64,000 bases of DNA, taken from contig JAITHT010000057.1 of assembly GCA_031279825.1 (NCBI GenBank), positions 16,878 to 80,877 of the forward strand, given 5' to 3'. The notes beneath the pieces were generated by a model that searched no databases, was not told where the DNA came from, and saw only the letters and a program-made list of their open reading frames with translations. Below, in pieces: positions 54,434 to 63,121 of the stretch (within the stretch, counting starts at the first letter, position 1; each line of letters begins with the position of its first letter). Origin of the DNA: Desulfovibrio sp. (GTDB lineage: Bacteria > Desulfobacterota > Desulfovibrionia > Desulfovibrionales > Desulfovibrionaceae). The position numbers and the translations under genes are program-made.

Positions 54434-55867
54434 TTATTCCACGGGTGACCTTGTTGTATTCGAAATCGTTCCGGCGGACGTTTCCACAACCCGGATGGAA
54501 TGCCAGGCGCGGCGATAATAGCGGAACATGACGGCCACCGCCAGGAGCATTACGTACAGGGTAAAAACCAGCCAGTAATGCGTCACGGTGGCCGCATCCA
54601 GCCATTTGAGCGCCGCAATGGGCAATATCAATAAGAAAACCATCCCGCCGAAAAGAACGTACAAAATCCCCAAGGTATCGCCTGCCCCTTTAAGAGCGCC
54701 GAAATACACGATATTAGCCGCATCCACCAAAGAATAGACCGCGATGAAATACAAAAAGATCATTCCCTGTTCACGCACCAGCGCAAGTTGGGCGTCGGTC
54801 AGGTCATTCGAAATGAAGACATCCATGAGCGGGCCGGCGCACGCGGCAATAAGCGCGGCAAAAGGCAGCATGTAGGTCAGGGCCATATGCAGTGTATTCA
54901 GGGTCACGCGCTCGGCCTCGTTCGGCCTTCCCCTGCCCATTGCCTGCCCGACCAAAGAAGAAACGGTGAGATTAAGCCCGAGCATAGGTAAAAAAATTAC
55001 CGAATTTACGGAAAAGGCTATATTGCTGGCAGCCTGAGCCTCTTTGCCGAAGCGGCCGATTTCAAAGCAGAACCAGGCGAAACCCGCGATCTCCATAAAA
55101 AAGTTCAGGCCGCTGGGCAGTCCGTAGCGCAACAGGCGGCGGAACATGCTCCACTCAAAGCGGTATCCTGAGAATACGGCATAGCGTTTCTCATTCTCGT
55201 CGATGAAAATCAGGTATCCCAGTATCGCCAAAGCCACCAGCCATCCGGCTACCGTCGCCAGTCCCGCTCCCAGAACACCTAAAGGAGGAACACCCAATCC
55301 GCCGAAAATCAACAGATAATCTAAAGGGATATTTATGACCGCGGCGGCTGTGTTGGCGATCATCACCGGCCGTGTCAGGCCGAGGCCTGAAAAAAAGCCG
55401 CTCAAGGTCGCCCCCAGAAGCGCCGCCCCTCCTCCCGCAGTTAACACGCGGAAATAGACCACCTCCAGTTCCTGAACGACGCGGTCATGCCCCACCCAGG
55501 CAAAACCCGGCTTCGCAATCCACCATGCGAGGCCAAGCAGTACGGCGCCGATTATGGCGATCCATATACCCTGCCACAAGGCGCAGCCCACACGATGAAG
55601 CACTCCTGAGCCCACATACTGGGCGATAAGGACAGAAGTATAGCCGCAGACGCCCATAAGGGCGATGGTAAGGGAGAGAGACGCGAGAGATGCCGGCAGA
55701 GCGGCGGCGATGGCATCAACGGAATAGCGGCTCAAAAACAGCCGATCCGTAAACTGCATAACCGTGGAAGAGGCCATCCCCGCCACCAGAGGCAGACCAA
55801 CGCGCAGTATCTCCGCATACCCATGGGGTTCGGTCCAGCGCCGGCGGAATAAAGCAAGTAGAGCCAT
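54434..55867 (-). CDS. MATE-family efflux protein
   Basis: A 477-residue membrane protein with 12 hydrophobic segments and the two-fold MATE arrangement: GLPLVAGMASSTVMQFTDRLFLSRYS in the first helix pair and LPMLGLNLTVSSLVGQAMGRGRPNEAERV in the second half. These proteins export cationic drugs or lipid-linked compounds with Na+ or H+. The opening LRVGLPLVAGMAS is typical. It is divergent from the GT4 glycosyltransferase. Substrate unknown. Confidence 0.87.
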   Translation of the reverse strand: MALLALFRRRWTEPHGYAEILRVGLPLVAGMASSTVMQFTDRLFLSRYSVDAIAAALPASLASLSLTIALMGVCGYTSVLIAQYVGSGVLHRVGCALWQGIWIAIIGAVLLGLAWWIAKPGFAWVGHDRVVQELEVVYFRVLTAGGGAALLGATLSGFFSGLGLTRPVMIANTAAAVINIPLDYLLIFGGLGVPPLGVLGAGLATVAGWLVALAILGYLIFIDENEKRYAVFSGYRFEWSMFRRLLRYGLPSGLNFFMEIAGFAWFCFEIGRFGKEAQAASNIAFSVNSVIFLPMLGLNLTVSSLVGQAMGRGRPNEAERVTLNTLHMALTYMLPFAALIAACAGPLMDVFISNDLTDAQLALVREQGMIFLYFIAVYSLVDAANIVYFGALKGAGDTLGILYVLFGGMVFLLILPIAALKWLDAATVTHYWLVFTLYVMLLAVAVMFRYYRRAWHSIRVVETSAGTISNTTRSPVE

Positions 55868-56202
55868 AGAAACCAGCCTGAAAAAGCGTCTGCGCGGATC
55901 GCGCCGAAAACGCCCGTCGGGGCGCCGAGGTTTTTCCGCCGCAACGACAAAGAAATAAGGGGAAAGGTTCTAGTATACCCTACTAAGGCTCCGTGGCAAG
56001 TCTTGTCTTGAAAATATCGCCGCAAACTGCTAAGAATATGTTAGCCGTATTTTGCGATTCTTACAGTGGCATGTGTGCTTGAGATGCGTGAATCGTTGCC
56101 GCCTGTGAAAGAGATTTCACTTTGAAAGTATTTTCATCCGCTTTTTCCGCGATATATTGCCGCCCGGCCGCACGTATGCCCATCTTCAGGATGTCTCCAG
56201 CC
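55868..56202. other. Divergent promoter region, MATE gene / GT4 gene
   Basis: About 335 bases with AT-rich stretches near 55965-56060 where promoters for both strands would lie. No operator or riboswitch is recognised. Upstream in-frame ATGs of the glycosyltransferase ORF (56122 and 56176) also fall here. Confidence 0.35.
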
Positions 56203-57327
56203 ATGAACGTCGTTTTCCTTTCCTCCGCGAGCAATACCAGCGGCGGCGCGCGCCAGGCGCTGTATCTTGCCCAGGGTCTGGAGGAGCGCGGACACAATGT
56301 GCTGTTTTTTGTGCCTGAAGAGGCCCTTCTCCCCGATCTCGCCCCACATTGGCCGTACTGGCGTTTGCTCAAAGGCGGCAAGAGCCATTGGCGCAGGCAG
56401 ATAGAGACGGCTATGCCCGATGACTTCAGTCCTTTTGTGTTTCATGCCTTTCACAACGCAGCCGTCAAACTGGCTGCGTGGTGGGGGCTTTTCTGGCGAA
56501 AACGCGCCGCGATCGTCGCGCATAGAGGCGTGTTGTACATGCCCCGCAATCCTTTGCCCTACTGGCTGCCGGGAATAGATCTTTTTTTAGTCAACTCCCG
56601 GGCCTGCGCCAAGGTATTGCGCACAATCGGATTGCCCGCCGGGCGCATCGCTTGCGTGCCCAACAGCGTTCCGGACAGCCGCATTGCTCCGTCGCTTCCT
56701 CCCGGCAGTATACGTGCCGAACTCGGCATAGGAAACGACGCTTTGGTTTTCCTCTTCATCGGCAACAATCATCCGAACAAAGGATGCGAACTCCTCATGC
56801 GGGCATTCTCCTCGGCCTTCGGCGTTTCCGCCTCGAGCCGCGCAACTTCCGGCGGTCCGCATTTCGCCGATCGCCATGTACCCGTCCATCTTGTGCTTGT
56901 GGGTATTTCGCCGGATATCTGGCTTCCCTGCCGCGATGCGCTCGGCATGGAGGGGCGCATCCACTGCATCCCGCCCACAGAGCGCATCGCGGACTATCTT
57001 GCCGCCGGCTCGGTCTTCGTGCTGCCCTCGTTGTCCGAATCCATGCCCAATACGCTGCTGGAAGCCGTACGCGCGGGGTTGCCCTCCATCGGCGCGAACG
57101 TGGGCGCAGTATCCGACATCATTGAAGATTGCGGTCTGCTCTTCCCGCCGGGCAACAGGCAAAGCCTTGCCGATGCCATGCTCCGGATGGCCGCAGATCC
57201 CGGCCTGCGCGCGCGCCTGGCTGCCTGTGCCCTTGCACGGGGACGATTCTATACGCCGCAAGTGCGTCTGGACAAGGTGGAGCAACTTTACAGCGGATTG
57301 CTGCGAAAAAAGGCTTTGCGCCCATGA
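56203..57327 (+). CDS. GT4-family glycosyltransferase
   Basis: About 374 residues of the GT-B fold, family 4: N-terminal VVFLSSASNTSGGARQALYLAQGLEERGHNV, the linker FLFIGNNHPNKGCELLMRAF and the donor-site region GSVFVLPSLSESMPNTLLEAVRAGLPSIGANVGAVSDII with the conserved glutamates. Donor and acceptor are unknown. The start is set at ATG 56203, where family similarity begins, with AGGATG upstream. The stop overlaps the next gene by 4 bases. Together with hldD downstream, a role in LPS or surface glycan synthesis is likely. Confidence 0.82.
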   Translation: MNVVFLSSASNTSGGARQALYLAQGLEERGHNVLFFVPEEALLPDLAPHWPYWRLLKGGKSHWRRQIETAMPDDFSPFVFHAFHNAAVKLAAWWGLFWRKRAAIVAHRGVLYMPRNPLPYWLPGIDLFLVNSRACAKVLRTIGLPAGRIACVPNSVPDSRIAPSLPPGSIRAELGIGNDALVFLFIGNNHPNKGCELLMRAFSSAFGVSASSRATSGGPHFADRHVPVHLVLVGISPDIWLPCRDALGMEGRIHCIPPTERIADYLAAGSVFVLPSLSESMPNTLLEAVRAGLPSIGANVGAVSDIIEDCGLLFPPGNRQSLADAMLRMAADPGLRARLAACALARGRFYTPQVRLDKVEQLYSGLLRKKALRP

Positions 57328-58415
57328 CCTCTCTATCGGATCACGCGCATGGAGGCGAAGTCTATACAACGGCCCGCCGTCTGCACACCACTCCAGACAA
57401 GCTGCTTGACTTCAGCAACAATGCCAATATCTTCGCCTATCAGCTCACCAAAAAGCTGACGGACGCCACGCCCTATCCTTTTCTCCACTATCCGGACAGC
57501 GCGGCGGAAGAGCTTGCCGGAGTCATTGCCGCCCATGAACATGTCGCTCCGGATCGTATCTTGCCCGGCAACGGCGGAACAGAACTTATCTGGCTGACTC
57601 TGCGCGCTCTGGAACCACGCAAGGTACTTTTTATCGGACCTATTTTTTCCGAATATGTCAGGGTGTGCCTCGCGTTTTCCATTCCCTTCGATATTCTCAC
57701 TCTTGCCTCGGAAAACGAATTCAACTACTCGGCTGACGATTTGAGCGCGATCTGGGAAAGCGATGCGGATTTGATTGTGCTTTGCACGCCTAATAACCCG
57801 GCGGGCGCAATTTACGACATGGCCCGCCTGCTGCATATGCTGCGCGCTCCACGCGTGCTTATAGATTGCAGCTATCGGGAGTTTCTTTACGGCATGGACG
57901 ACTATGATCATAACAGTCTGAACAGTTACTGCGCATCTGCAAGGCCGGGAGTCAGCATCTTTACCCTGCACAGCTTCACGAAATTTTTTTGTTGTCCGGG
58001 CATACGTCTTGGCTATCTTATGGGCGATCGCAATCACCTGGCCCGAATCGCGGCGCTGCGTCCCGCCTGGAGCGTCAGCCCCTTTGCCCAGGTTATGGGC
58101 AAGAGGTTTCTTGACTCCGTGGAAGCATATCGGGAAAGCCTGACGCCTCTGCGTCAAGCGGTCGCCCATATGGGTCGGGAACTGCGCCGTCTTGCCTGCG
58201 TGAATCCGGAAAAAGTCCTTGAAGGCCCCGCTTTTCTCTGTTGCGGCCTCAGGCCGAGATTTAATACAAAGACTGTTTGCAAGACGCTGCTCAACCGGCG
58301 TATACTGGTACGCGACTGCGATTCCATCCCCGGCATGCCGGAAGGATTCATTCGCATGCAGGCACGGCCGGAATCCGACGCGGCTCGCCTGCTGAGCATC
58401 CTTGACGCCTTATAA
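57324..58415 (+). CDS. PLP-dependent aminotransferase (HisC/CobD-like)
   Basis: A 363-residue fold-type I PLP enzyme. Features are the start DHAHGGEVYTTARRL with LDFSNNANIF (as in CobD threonine-phosphate decarboxylases), LPGNGGTELIWLTLRAL, CTPNNPAGAIYDM, and the lysine-bearing segment LHSFTKFFCCPGIRLGYLMG. CobD-like and HisC-like members are hard to separate by eye. CobD would supply the aminopropanol arm of cobalamin; a surface-sugar aminotransferase role is less likely given the sequence. It overlaps the glycosyltransferase gene (ATGA). Confidence 0.75.
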   Translation: MTSLSDHAHGGEVYTTARRLHTTPDKLLDFSNNANIFAYQLTKKLTDATPYPFLHYPDSAAEELAGVIAAHEHVAPDRILPGNGGTELIWLTLRALEPRKVLFIGPIFSEYVRVCLAFSIPFDILTLASENEFNYSADDLSAIWESDADLIVLCTPNNPAGAIYDMARLLHMLRAPRVLIDCSYREFLYGMDDYDHNSLNSYCASARPGVSIFTLHSFTKFFCCPGIRLGYLMGDRNHLARIAALRPAWSVSPFAQVMGKRFLDSVEAYRESLTPLRQAVAHMGRELRRLACVNPEKVLEGPAFLCCGLRPRFNTKTVCKTLLNRRILVRDCDSIPGMPEGFIRMQARPESDAARLLSILDAL

Positions 58416-58449
58416 TATGCCTTTTGTATCACTCTATCAGGAGAAAAGC

Positions 58450-59418
58450 ATGCATATTGTCACCGGTGGAGCGGGCTTTATCGGCAGCGCCGTCGTTTGG
58501 CGTCTCAACAATCTCGGTATTGAAGATATTATAGTGGTGGACAACCTCAACACGTCCGAAAAATGGAAAAACCTGGTCAACCTCCGCTATGCCGATTACC
58601 TGCACCGTGATGCGTTTATGTCCCTGGTGCAAAACGATTCCTTGGGCAACAGGATTAAGGCCGTGATTCATATGGGGGCATGCTCATCCACTATGGAGCG
58701 CGATGCCGATTTTCTCATGCGCAACAATCTGGAATACAGCAAAATTCTGTATCTTTTCGCCAAGGCGAAAAAGGCGCGCTTTATTAACGCCAGTAGCGCG
58801 GCCACGTACGGTGACGGCTCGCGCGGCTTTATCGACGACAAGGATACTCTCCATACTCTGCGTCCTTTGAATATGTACGGATATTCCAAACATTTGTTCG
58901 ATATGTGGGCGCTGAAGAACAGGCACCTTGACGATATGGTCAGCCTCAAGTTCTTCAATGTATACGGCCCCAATGAACAACACAAGGGAGACATGCGCAG
59001 CGTCGTGAACAAGGCATTTCACCAAATTCGCGAAACCGGCGTCATGCGCCTCTTCCGCTCCACGGATCCGGCCTTTGCCGACGGCGGACAGATGCGCGAT
59101 TTCATCTATGTAAAAGATTGCGTAAACATCATTGTCTGGTTCTTGCAGAATAACGTTTGCGGCATATTCAACGCGGGCTCGGGCAAGGCCCGCACCTGGA
59201 ACGATCTGGCCGCCGCCGTGTTCGCCGCCATGGAACTTCCCGCAAACATCGAATATGTGGATATGCCCCCCCATCTGCAGGGAAAATATCAAAATTTCAC
59301 GGAGGCGGATACGCGCCGCCTCAGCGCCGCCGGATGCAACAGCCCCATGTACAGTCTCAAACAGGGTGTGAGCGATTACGTGCGACATTATCTGCTGCGG
59401 AGTAATCCTCATCTGTAA
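58450..59418 (+). CDS. hldD: ADP-L-glycero-D-manno-heptose-6-epimerase
   Basis: A 322-residue extended SDR with [18 protein letters not shown], the HMGACSSTMERD segment typical of HldD/RfaD, the catalytic YGYSKH, and FFNVYGPNEQHKGDM. It converts ADP-D-glycero- to ADP-L-glycero-manno-heptose, the sugar donor for LPS inner core and for GT9 enzymes such as those at 6.8 and 13.7 kb. The start is ATG 58450, preceded by AGGAGAAAAGC. Confidence 0.93.
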   Translation: MHIVTGGAGFIGSAVVWRLNNLGIEDIIVVDNLNTSEKWKNLVNLRYADYLHRDAFMSLVQNDSLGNRIKAVIHMGACSSTMERDADFLMRNNLEYSKILYLFAKAKKARFINASSAATYGDGSRGFIDDKDTLHTLRPLNMYGYSKHLFDMWALKNRHLDDMVSLKFFNVYGPNEQHKGDMRSVVNKAFHQIRETGVMRLFRSTDPAFADGGQMRDFIYVKDCVNIIVWFLQNNVCGIFNAGSGKARTWNDLAAAVFAAMELPANIEYVDMPPHLQGKYQNFTEADTRRLSAAGCNSPMYSLKQGVSDYVRHYLLRSNPHL

Positions 59419-59420
59419 AA

Positions 59421-59519
59421 GCGGGAGGAAGGCCGGCGTCATATGTCTCCCGCGGGGAGGTTCCTTCCTCCTGACTCCTCCTATTCAGAGGAGTAACGTT
59501 GGAACCCGTATTCGACGGG
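59421..59519 (+). promoter_or_regulatory. Structured leader of asnS
   Basis: The 118-base gap before asnS contains overlapping stems: GCGGGAG/CTCCCGC (59421/59447) and GGAGGAAGG/CCTTCCTCC (59424/59463), which are mutually exclusive, then ACTCCTC/GAGGAGT (59474/59488) and CCCGT/ACGGG (59505/59515). Such alternative pairing is seen in attenuators, but no T-box motif or leader peptide is recognised. It may simply be a terminator of hldD plus a promoter. Confidence 0.35.
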
Positions 59520-59536
59520 TAATTTCAGGAAACCGC

Positions 59537-60967
59537 ATGTCCAGTACATCTCAAGACCGATGCTATGCTGAGCGCGCCGTCATAGCCCGCGCCCTGGCCG
59601 CAGACTCCCCTGACGAGCGCATAACCGTCTGCGGCTGGGTACGTACCCGGCGTGACGCCAAAGACCTGAGTTTTTTGGAACTGAACGACGGCTCCTGCCT
59701 TGCCAACATGCAGATCATCATTGACGAAGACACGCCGGCCCATGACAGCTTGGCGCGAGTCAATACCGGCGCCTCGGTTTGCGTACAGGGGCGCCTTGTG
59801 GAATCTCCCGGCAAGGGACAACGGTGGGAAGTGCGCGCCCACAGCCTACGCCTCCTTGGCGAAGCCGACACGGCAGAATTCCCCTTGCAGAAAAAGCGGC
59901 ATTCTGACGAATTTTTGCGCGGCATAGCCCATCTGCGCCCACGCACCAACAAATACGGCGCCTTGTTCCGCATCCGCTCCGAGACCGCCTTTGCCGTGCA
60001 TGAATATTTTCGCGAAAACGGTTTTTTTCACGTGCATACGCCTGTCCTCACCGGCTCCGACTGCGAAGGAGCAGGGGAGATGTTCCGCGTTACCACCCTG
60101 CCGGTCAATGCGCCTGTTCCTGACGACGGGGCCTCGGCCTGTAAGGGCAATCCTTTTGCTGAAGATTTTTTCGGTCGGGAATGTAAATTGACGGTATCCG
60201 GCCAGCTTGAAGCGGAAAATATGGCCATGGGTCTCGGCAAGGTCTATACCTTCGGTCCTGCTTTCAGGGCGGAGAACTCCAATACGCCGCGCCACTGCGC
60301 CGAATTCTGGATGATTGAGCCTGAGGCGGCCTTTGCCGACCTCCTCAGCAATATGGATCTTGCCGAAGATTGCGTCCGGCAGACAGTGCGCCGCGTCCTG
60401 GAGCGTTGCCCGCAGGATATGGACCTCTTTAACCGCCATATTGATCCATCCCTGATTGAGCGCCTGCATAAACTCGTCAAGGAGCCCTTCGCCCGTATCA
60501 GTTACTCCGAAGCCGTGGACATCCTGCGTAAAAGCAAGAGAAAGTTTACGTTTACGCCTTTCTTCGGTACCGACCTGCAATCGGAACATGAACGCTTTCT
60601 TGCTGAAGAGCATTTCGGTGGACCTGTTATAGTCCACGACTATCCCAAAGACATCAAGGCATTTTACATGCGTCTCAATGACGACGGCATGACCGTCGCC
60701 GCCATGGATCTTCTGGCACCGCGTATCGGCGAGTTGGCGGGAGGCAGCCAGAGGGAAGAACGCCTCGACGTCCTGAAACAGCGACTCAGCGAACTCGGTC
60801 AGGACGCGGCGCATTACCGATGGTATCTGGAACTGCGCTGCTTCGGCTCCGTGCCTCACGCCGGTTTCGGGCTCGGCTTCGAGCGCCTGCTTATGCTTCT
60901 CACCGGTGCCTCCAACATTCGCGATGTTATTCCTTTTCCCCGTACTCCGGGCAATTTGGAATTCTAG
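59537..60967 (+). CDS. asnS: Asparaginyl-tRNA synthetase
   Basis: A 476-residue class IIb synthetase: an N-terminal anticodon-binding OB domain (ITVCGWVRTRRDAKDLSFLELNDGSC), motif 2 (FRAENSNTPRHCAEFWMIEPE) and motif 3 (GFGLGFERLLMLLTGASNIRDVIPFPRTPG). The sequence around the active site (VIVHDYPKDIKAFYMR) fits AsnRS and not AspRS. It has AGGA six bases before the ATG. The TAG stop lies in the CTAG end of a D-type element. Confidence 0.95.
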   Translation: MSSTSQDRCYAERAVIARALAADSPDERITVCGWVRTRRDAKDLSFLELNDGSCLANMQIIIDEDTPAHDSLARVNTGASVCVQGRLVESPGKGQRWEVRAHSLRLLGEADTAEFPLQKKRHSDEFLRGIAHLRPRTNKYGALFRIRSETAFAVHEYFRENGFFHVHTPVLTGSDCEGAGEMFRVTTLPVNAPVPDDGASACKGNPFAEDFFGRECKLTVSGQLEAENMAMGLGKVYTFGPAFRAENSNTPRHCAEFWMIEPEAAFADLLSNMDLAEDCVRQTVRRVLERCPQDMDLFNRHIDPSLIERLHKLVKEPFARISYSEAVDILRKSKRKFTFTPFFGTDLQSEHERFLAEEHFGGPVIVHDYPKDIKAFYMRLNDDGMTVAAMDLLAPRIGELAGGSQREERLDVLKQRLSELGQDAAHYRWYLELRCFGSVPHAGFGLGFERLLMLLTGASNIRDVIPFPRTPGNLEF

Positions 60968-61105
60968 TGTTTACTTGCAAAAGTAAACACTAGAAAACCC
61001 TGGAGGATTTTGCGCCGCCGAAGGCGGCGTAAGTCGGCTGAAAACCATGTTTTTCAGCCGACGATCCTGCAAAAATATACTTGTAATTTTTGCAATTAGA
61101 CACTA
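60964..61105. repeat. D-family multi-hairpin element (copy 2)
   Basis: It starts CTAGTGTTTACTT, which pairs perfectly with AAGTAAACACTAG. It then has CGCCGCC/GGCGGCG, GTCGGCTGAAAA/TTTTCAGCCGAC and a bulged GCAAAAAT/ATTTTTGC stem, and ends GACACTA. The stem order largely matches the D copy at 30251, with different but still complementary arms. Its first CTAG contains the asnS stop codon; its right end lies 33 bases before the next gene's ATG. Confidence 0.7.
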
Positions 61106-61137
61106 ACCTCATCGCCAACATTATTAATGAGAAAATC

Positions 61138-62595
61138 ATGATGCTTTCCCATACCTCCCGTAATTGCTGGGAAATCTATAGCGGCCAGAAAGATGAAAAA
61201 GCCATGTCGGCTCTCGCGAAAGGCTATATCGAGTTCCTTTCCCTGTGCAAAACGGAACGCGAGACAGTCGATTATGCGGAGAAACGATTGCGCGCGGCGG
61301 GATTCTCCCCTGATTGCAAAACAGACAGAGTGATGCGCGTCTTGCATGGAAAGAGCATGTGCGTCGTCCGACGGGGTAACGCCCCCTTGAAACAGGGGCT
61401 CCGCCTGATATGCGCCCATGCCGACACGCCGCGCCTGGATCTTAAACAGCACCCCTTGCAGGAACAAGCGGGCGTCGGCCAGGCGAAAACCCACTATTAC
61501 GGCGGCATCCGCAAATACCAGTGGTTTGCCCGCGCCCTGGCTCTGCACGGAGTGGTGGTGAAGCAGGATGGTACGGTCATCAGCGTCGTTCTAGGTGAAA
61601 ATATGCGCGATCCGGTCTTCACCATAGCGGATCTGCTTCCCCATCTGGCGCAGGGACAGGCAGAGCAAAGCGTGGCTAAAGCCTTTGATCCGGAAAAGTT
61701 GAATATCATACTCGGGCATAAACCGCTTTTTGACGTTGACAAAAAGAAAAATCGTACGGCAAAAGCCTTTGAGCTCGGCAAACCCGTTGCCGGCAAAGCC
61801 CCGGAACAGGATGCCGAACGCGGCGATACCCGGGAGAAGACCCCGATTAAGACGCATATTCTTTCTTTATTACAGCAACAATATGATATTATTGAAGAAG
61901 ATCTCTATTCCGCCGAATTACAGGCGGTACCTGCCGGAGCGGCCCGTTTTGTCGGCCTCGACGCTGCGCTCATAGGTGGATACGGTCAGGATGATCGTAT
62001 TTGCGTATTCGCCGCCCTTGAGGCTTTTCTCTCTGATGTGGAAAACCGGCCGAGCCACACGCAGTATCTCATATTTTGGGATAAGGAAGAAATCGGTTCC
62101 GAAGGCTCCACCGGCGCCAAATCCCGCTTTTTTGAATACTGCCTGCAAGAGATCATTGCCGCCTGGGAATCCGACACCCGCTTTTCCGACGTTGTCCTGG
62201 CCAGCAAGGCGCTTTCCGCCGACGTTCATGCCGCCGTTGATCCGGACTGGCAGGAGTTGCACGAAAAACTCAATGCCGCCACCATCGGGCATGGGCCCTG
62301 TTTCTGCAAGTTTACCGGACACCGGGGCAAATACGAAGCGAACGACGCCCATCCTGAATATATCGCGTGGCTGCGCTCCGTGCTCAACAGTAAAGGCATT
62401 CCTTGGCAAATGGCTGAATTGGGCAAGGTTGACGGCGGCGGCGGTGGCACGGTAGCCATGCATTTGGCAGCTTACGGTATGAACGTCATTGATTGCGGTC
62501 CTCCAATCCTCTCCATGCATAGTCCTTTTGAAATTGCGAGCAAAGCCGATTTGTATGCCACCATGCTTGCCTATAAAGCCTTTTTGCAGGCGTGA
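61138..62595 (+). CDS. M18-family aminopeptidase
   Basis: About 485 residues of the aspartyl aminopeptidase (M18) family. Metal and catalytic motifs are ICAHADTPRLDLK (HxD), FWDKEEIGSEGSTGA (EE), SADVHAAVDPDW and the C-terminal MHSPFEIASKADLY. These zinc enzymes remove N-terminal residues from peptides in the cytoplasm. The ORF track start at 61090 lies inside the D element, so ATG 61138 (or 61141) is likelier; no strong ribosome site is visible. Insertion of the element just upstream may have replaced the native promoter. Confidence 0.87.
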   Translation: MMLSHTSRNCWEIYSGQKDEKAMSALAKGYIEFLSLCKTERETVDYAEKRLRAAGFSPDCKTDRVMRVLHGKSMCVVRRGNAPLKQGLRLICAHADTPRLDLKQHPLQEQAGVGQAKTHYYGGIRKYQWFARALALHGVVVKQDGTVISVVLGENMRDPVFTIADLLPHLAQGQAEQSVAKAFDPEKLNIILGHKPLFDVDKKKNRTAKAFELGKPVAGKAPEQDAERGDTREKTPIKTHILSLLQQQYDIIEEDLYSAELQAVPAGAARFVGLDAALIGGYGQDDRICVFAALEAFLSDVENRPSHTQYLIFWDKEEIGSEGSTGAKSRFFEYCLQEIIAAWESDTRFSDVVLASKALSADVHAAVDPDWQELHEKLNAATIGHGPCFCKFTGHRGKYEANDAHPEYIAWLRSVLNSKGIPWQMAELGKVDGGGGGTVAMHLAAYGMNVIDCGPPILSMHSPFEIASKADLYATMLAYKAFLQA

Positions 62596-62658
62596 AGGCG
62601 CGATAAGAGAGAGTACAGGATTTGATTTGCCATTAACCTTTTCGACGCGGGTAAAACA

Positions 62659-63081
62659 ATGCATAAGTCACTCTTTATCGTATGGCATAAAAAAAATGAA
62701 GTTGGAATAAAATTAATAGATGAACAGCATAAGGGAATTGTATCTATTATAAATACATTTTATTATATGATTCAAAAAGAAATAAATAAATCATTATTGT
62801 ATTCTTGCATAAGTGATACAATGAAAACATATTCTAAAATACATTTTATTACAGAAGAATCTTTCTTAGAATTGGCAGGATATCAAGATTTAGAATCGCA
62901 TAGAAAAATACATGATAAGCTTTCTTTATCAATTGATACAATTGAAAGAAAATGTATTGTCCAAAATGATATAACACCACTATTGGAATTTTTAAAAAAA
63001 TGGTGGATTGAGCATATTAATATAGAAGATAAACAATATGCTCAAGCATTGTATACATATGTGCAATCACAAAAACGATAG
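62659..63081 (+). CDS. Bacteriohemerythrin
   Basis: A 140-residue single-domain hemerythrin, an oxygen- or NO-binding di-iron protein. Iron-ligand motifs are visible in order: a His in FIVWHKK, LIDEQHKGIVSI (HxxxE context), HFITEESFLELAGY, LESHRKIHDKL and WWIEHINIEDKQYA. Length is normal. The base composition is strikingly AT-rich compared with the gene before it, a sign of transfer from a low-GC donor. Its TAG stop is the start of an R-type hairpin. No strong ribosome site is present. Confidence 0.88.
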   Translation: MHKSLFIVWHKKNEVGIKLIDEQHKGIVSIINTFYYMIQKEINKSLLYSCISDTMKTYSKIHFITEESFLELAGYQDLESHRKIHDKLSLSIDTIERKCIVQNDITPLLEFLKKWWIEHINIEDKQYAQALYTYVQSQKR

Positions 63082-63108
63082 AGCATTTTCACTTTGAAAA
63101 TGACCTAG
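63079..63108 (+). repeat. R-family right-end hairpin
   Basis: TAGAGCATTTTCA pairs with TGAAAATGaccTAG; it equals the right-end hairpin of the full R element. The leading TAG is the stop codon of the hemerythrin gene, so the hairpin follows the coding region directly and may terminate it. Confidence 0.65.
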
Positions 63109-63121
63109 CCAGTATCAAAGC

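Noticed and set aside
59419-59536. T-box riboswitch upstream of asnS
   Set aside because: The leader is too short and lacks the recognisable T-box sequence and specifier loop.
61090-61137. Longer N-terminus of the M18 aminopeptidase
   Set aside because: These codons overlap the right end of the D element and lack family similarity, so the start was placed downstream.
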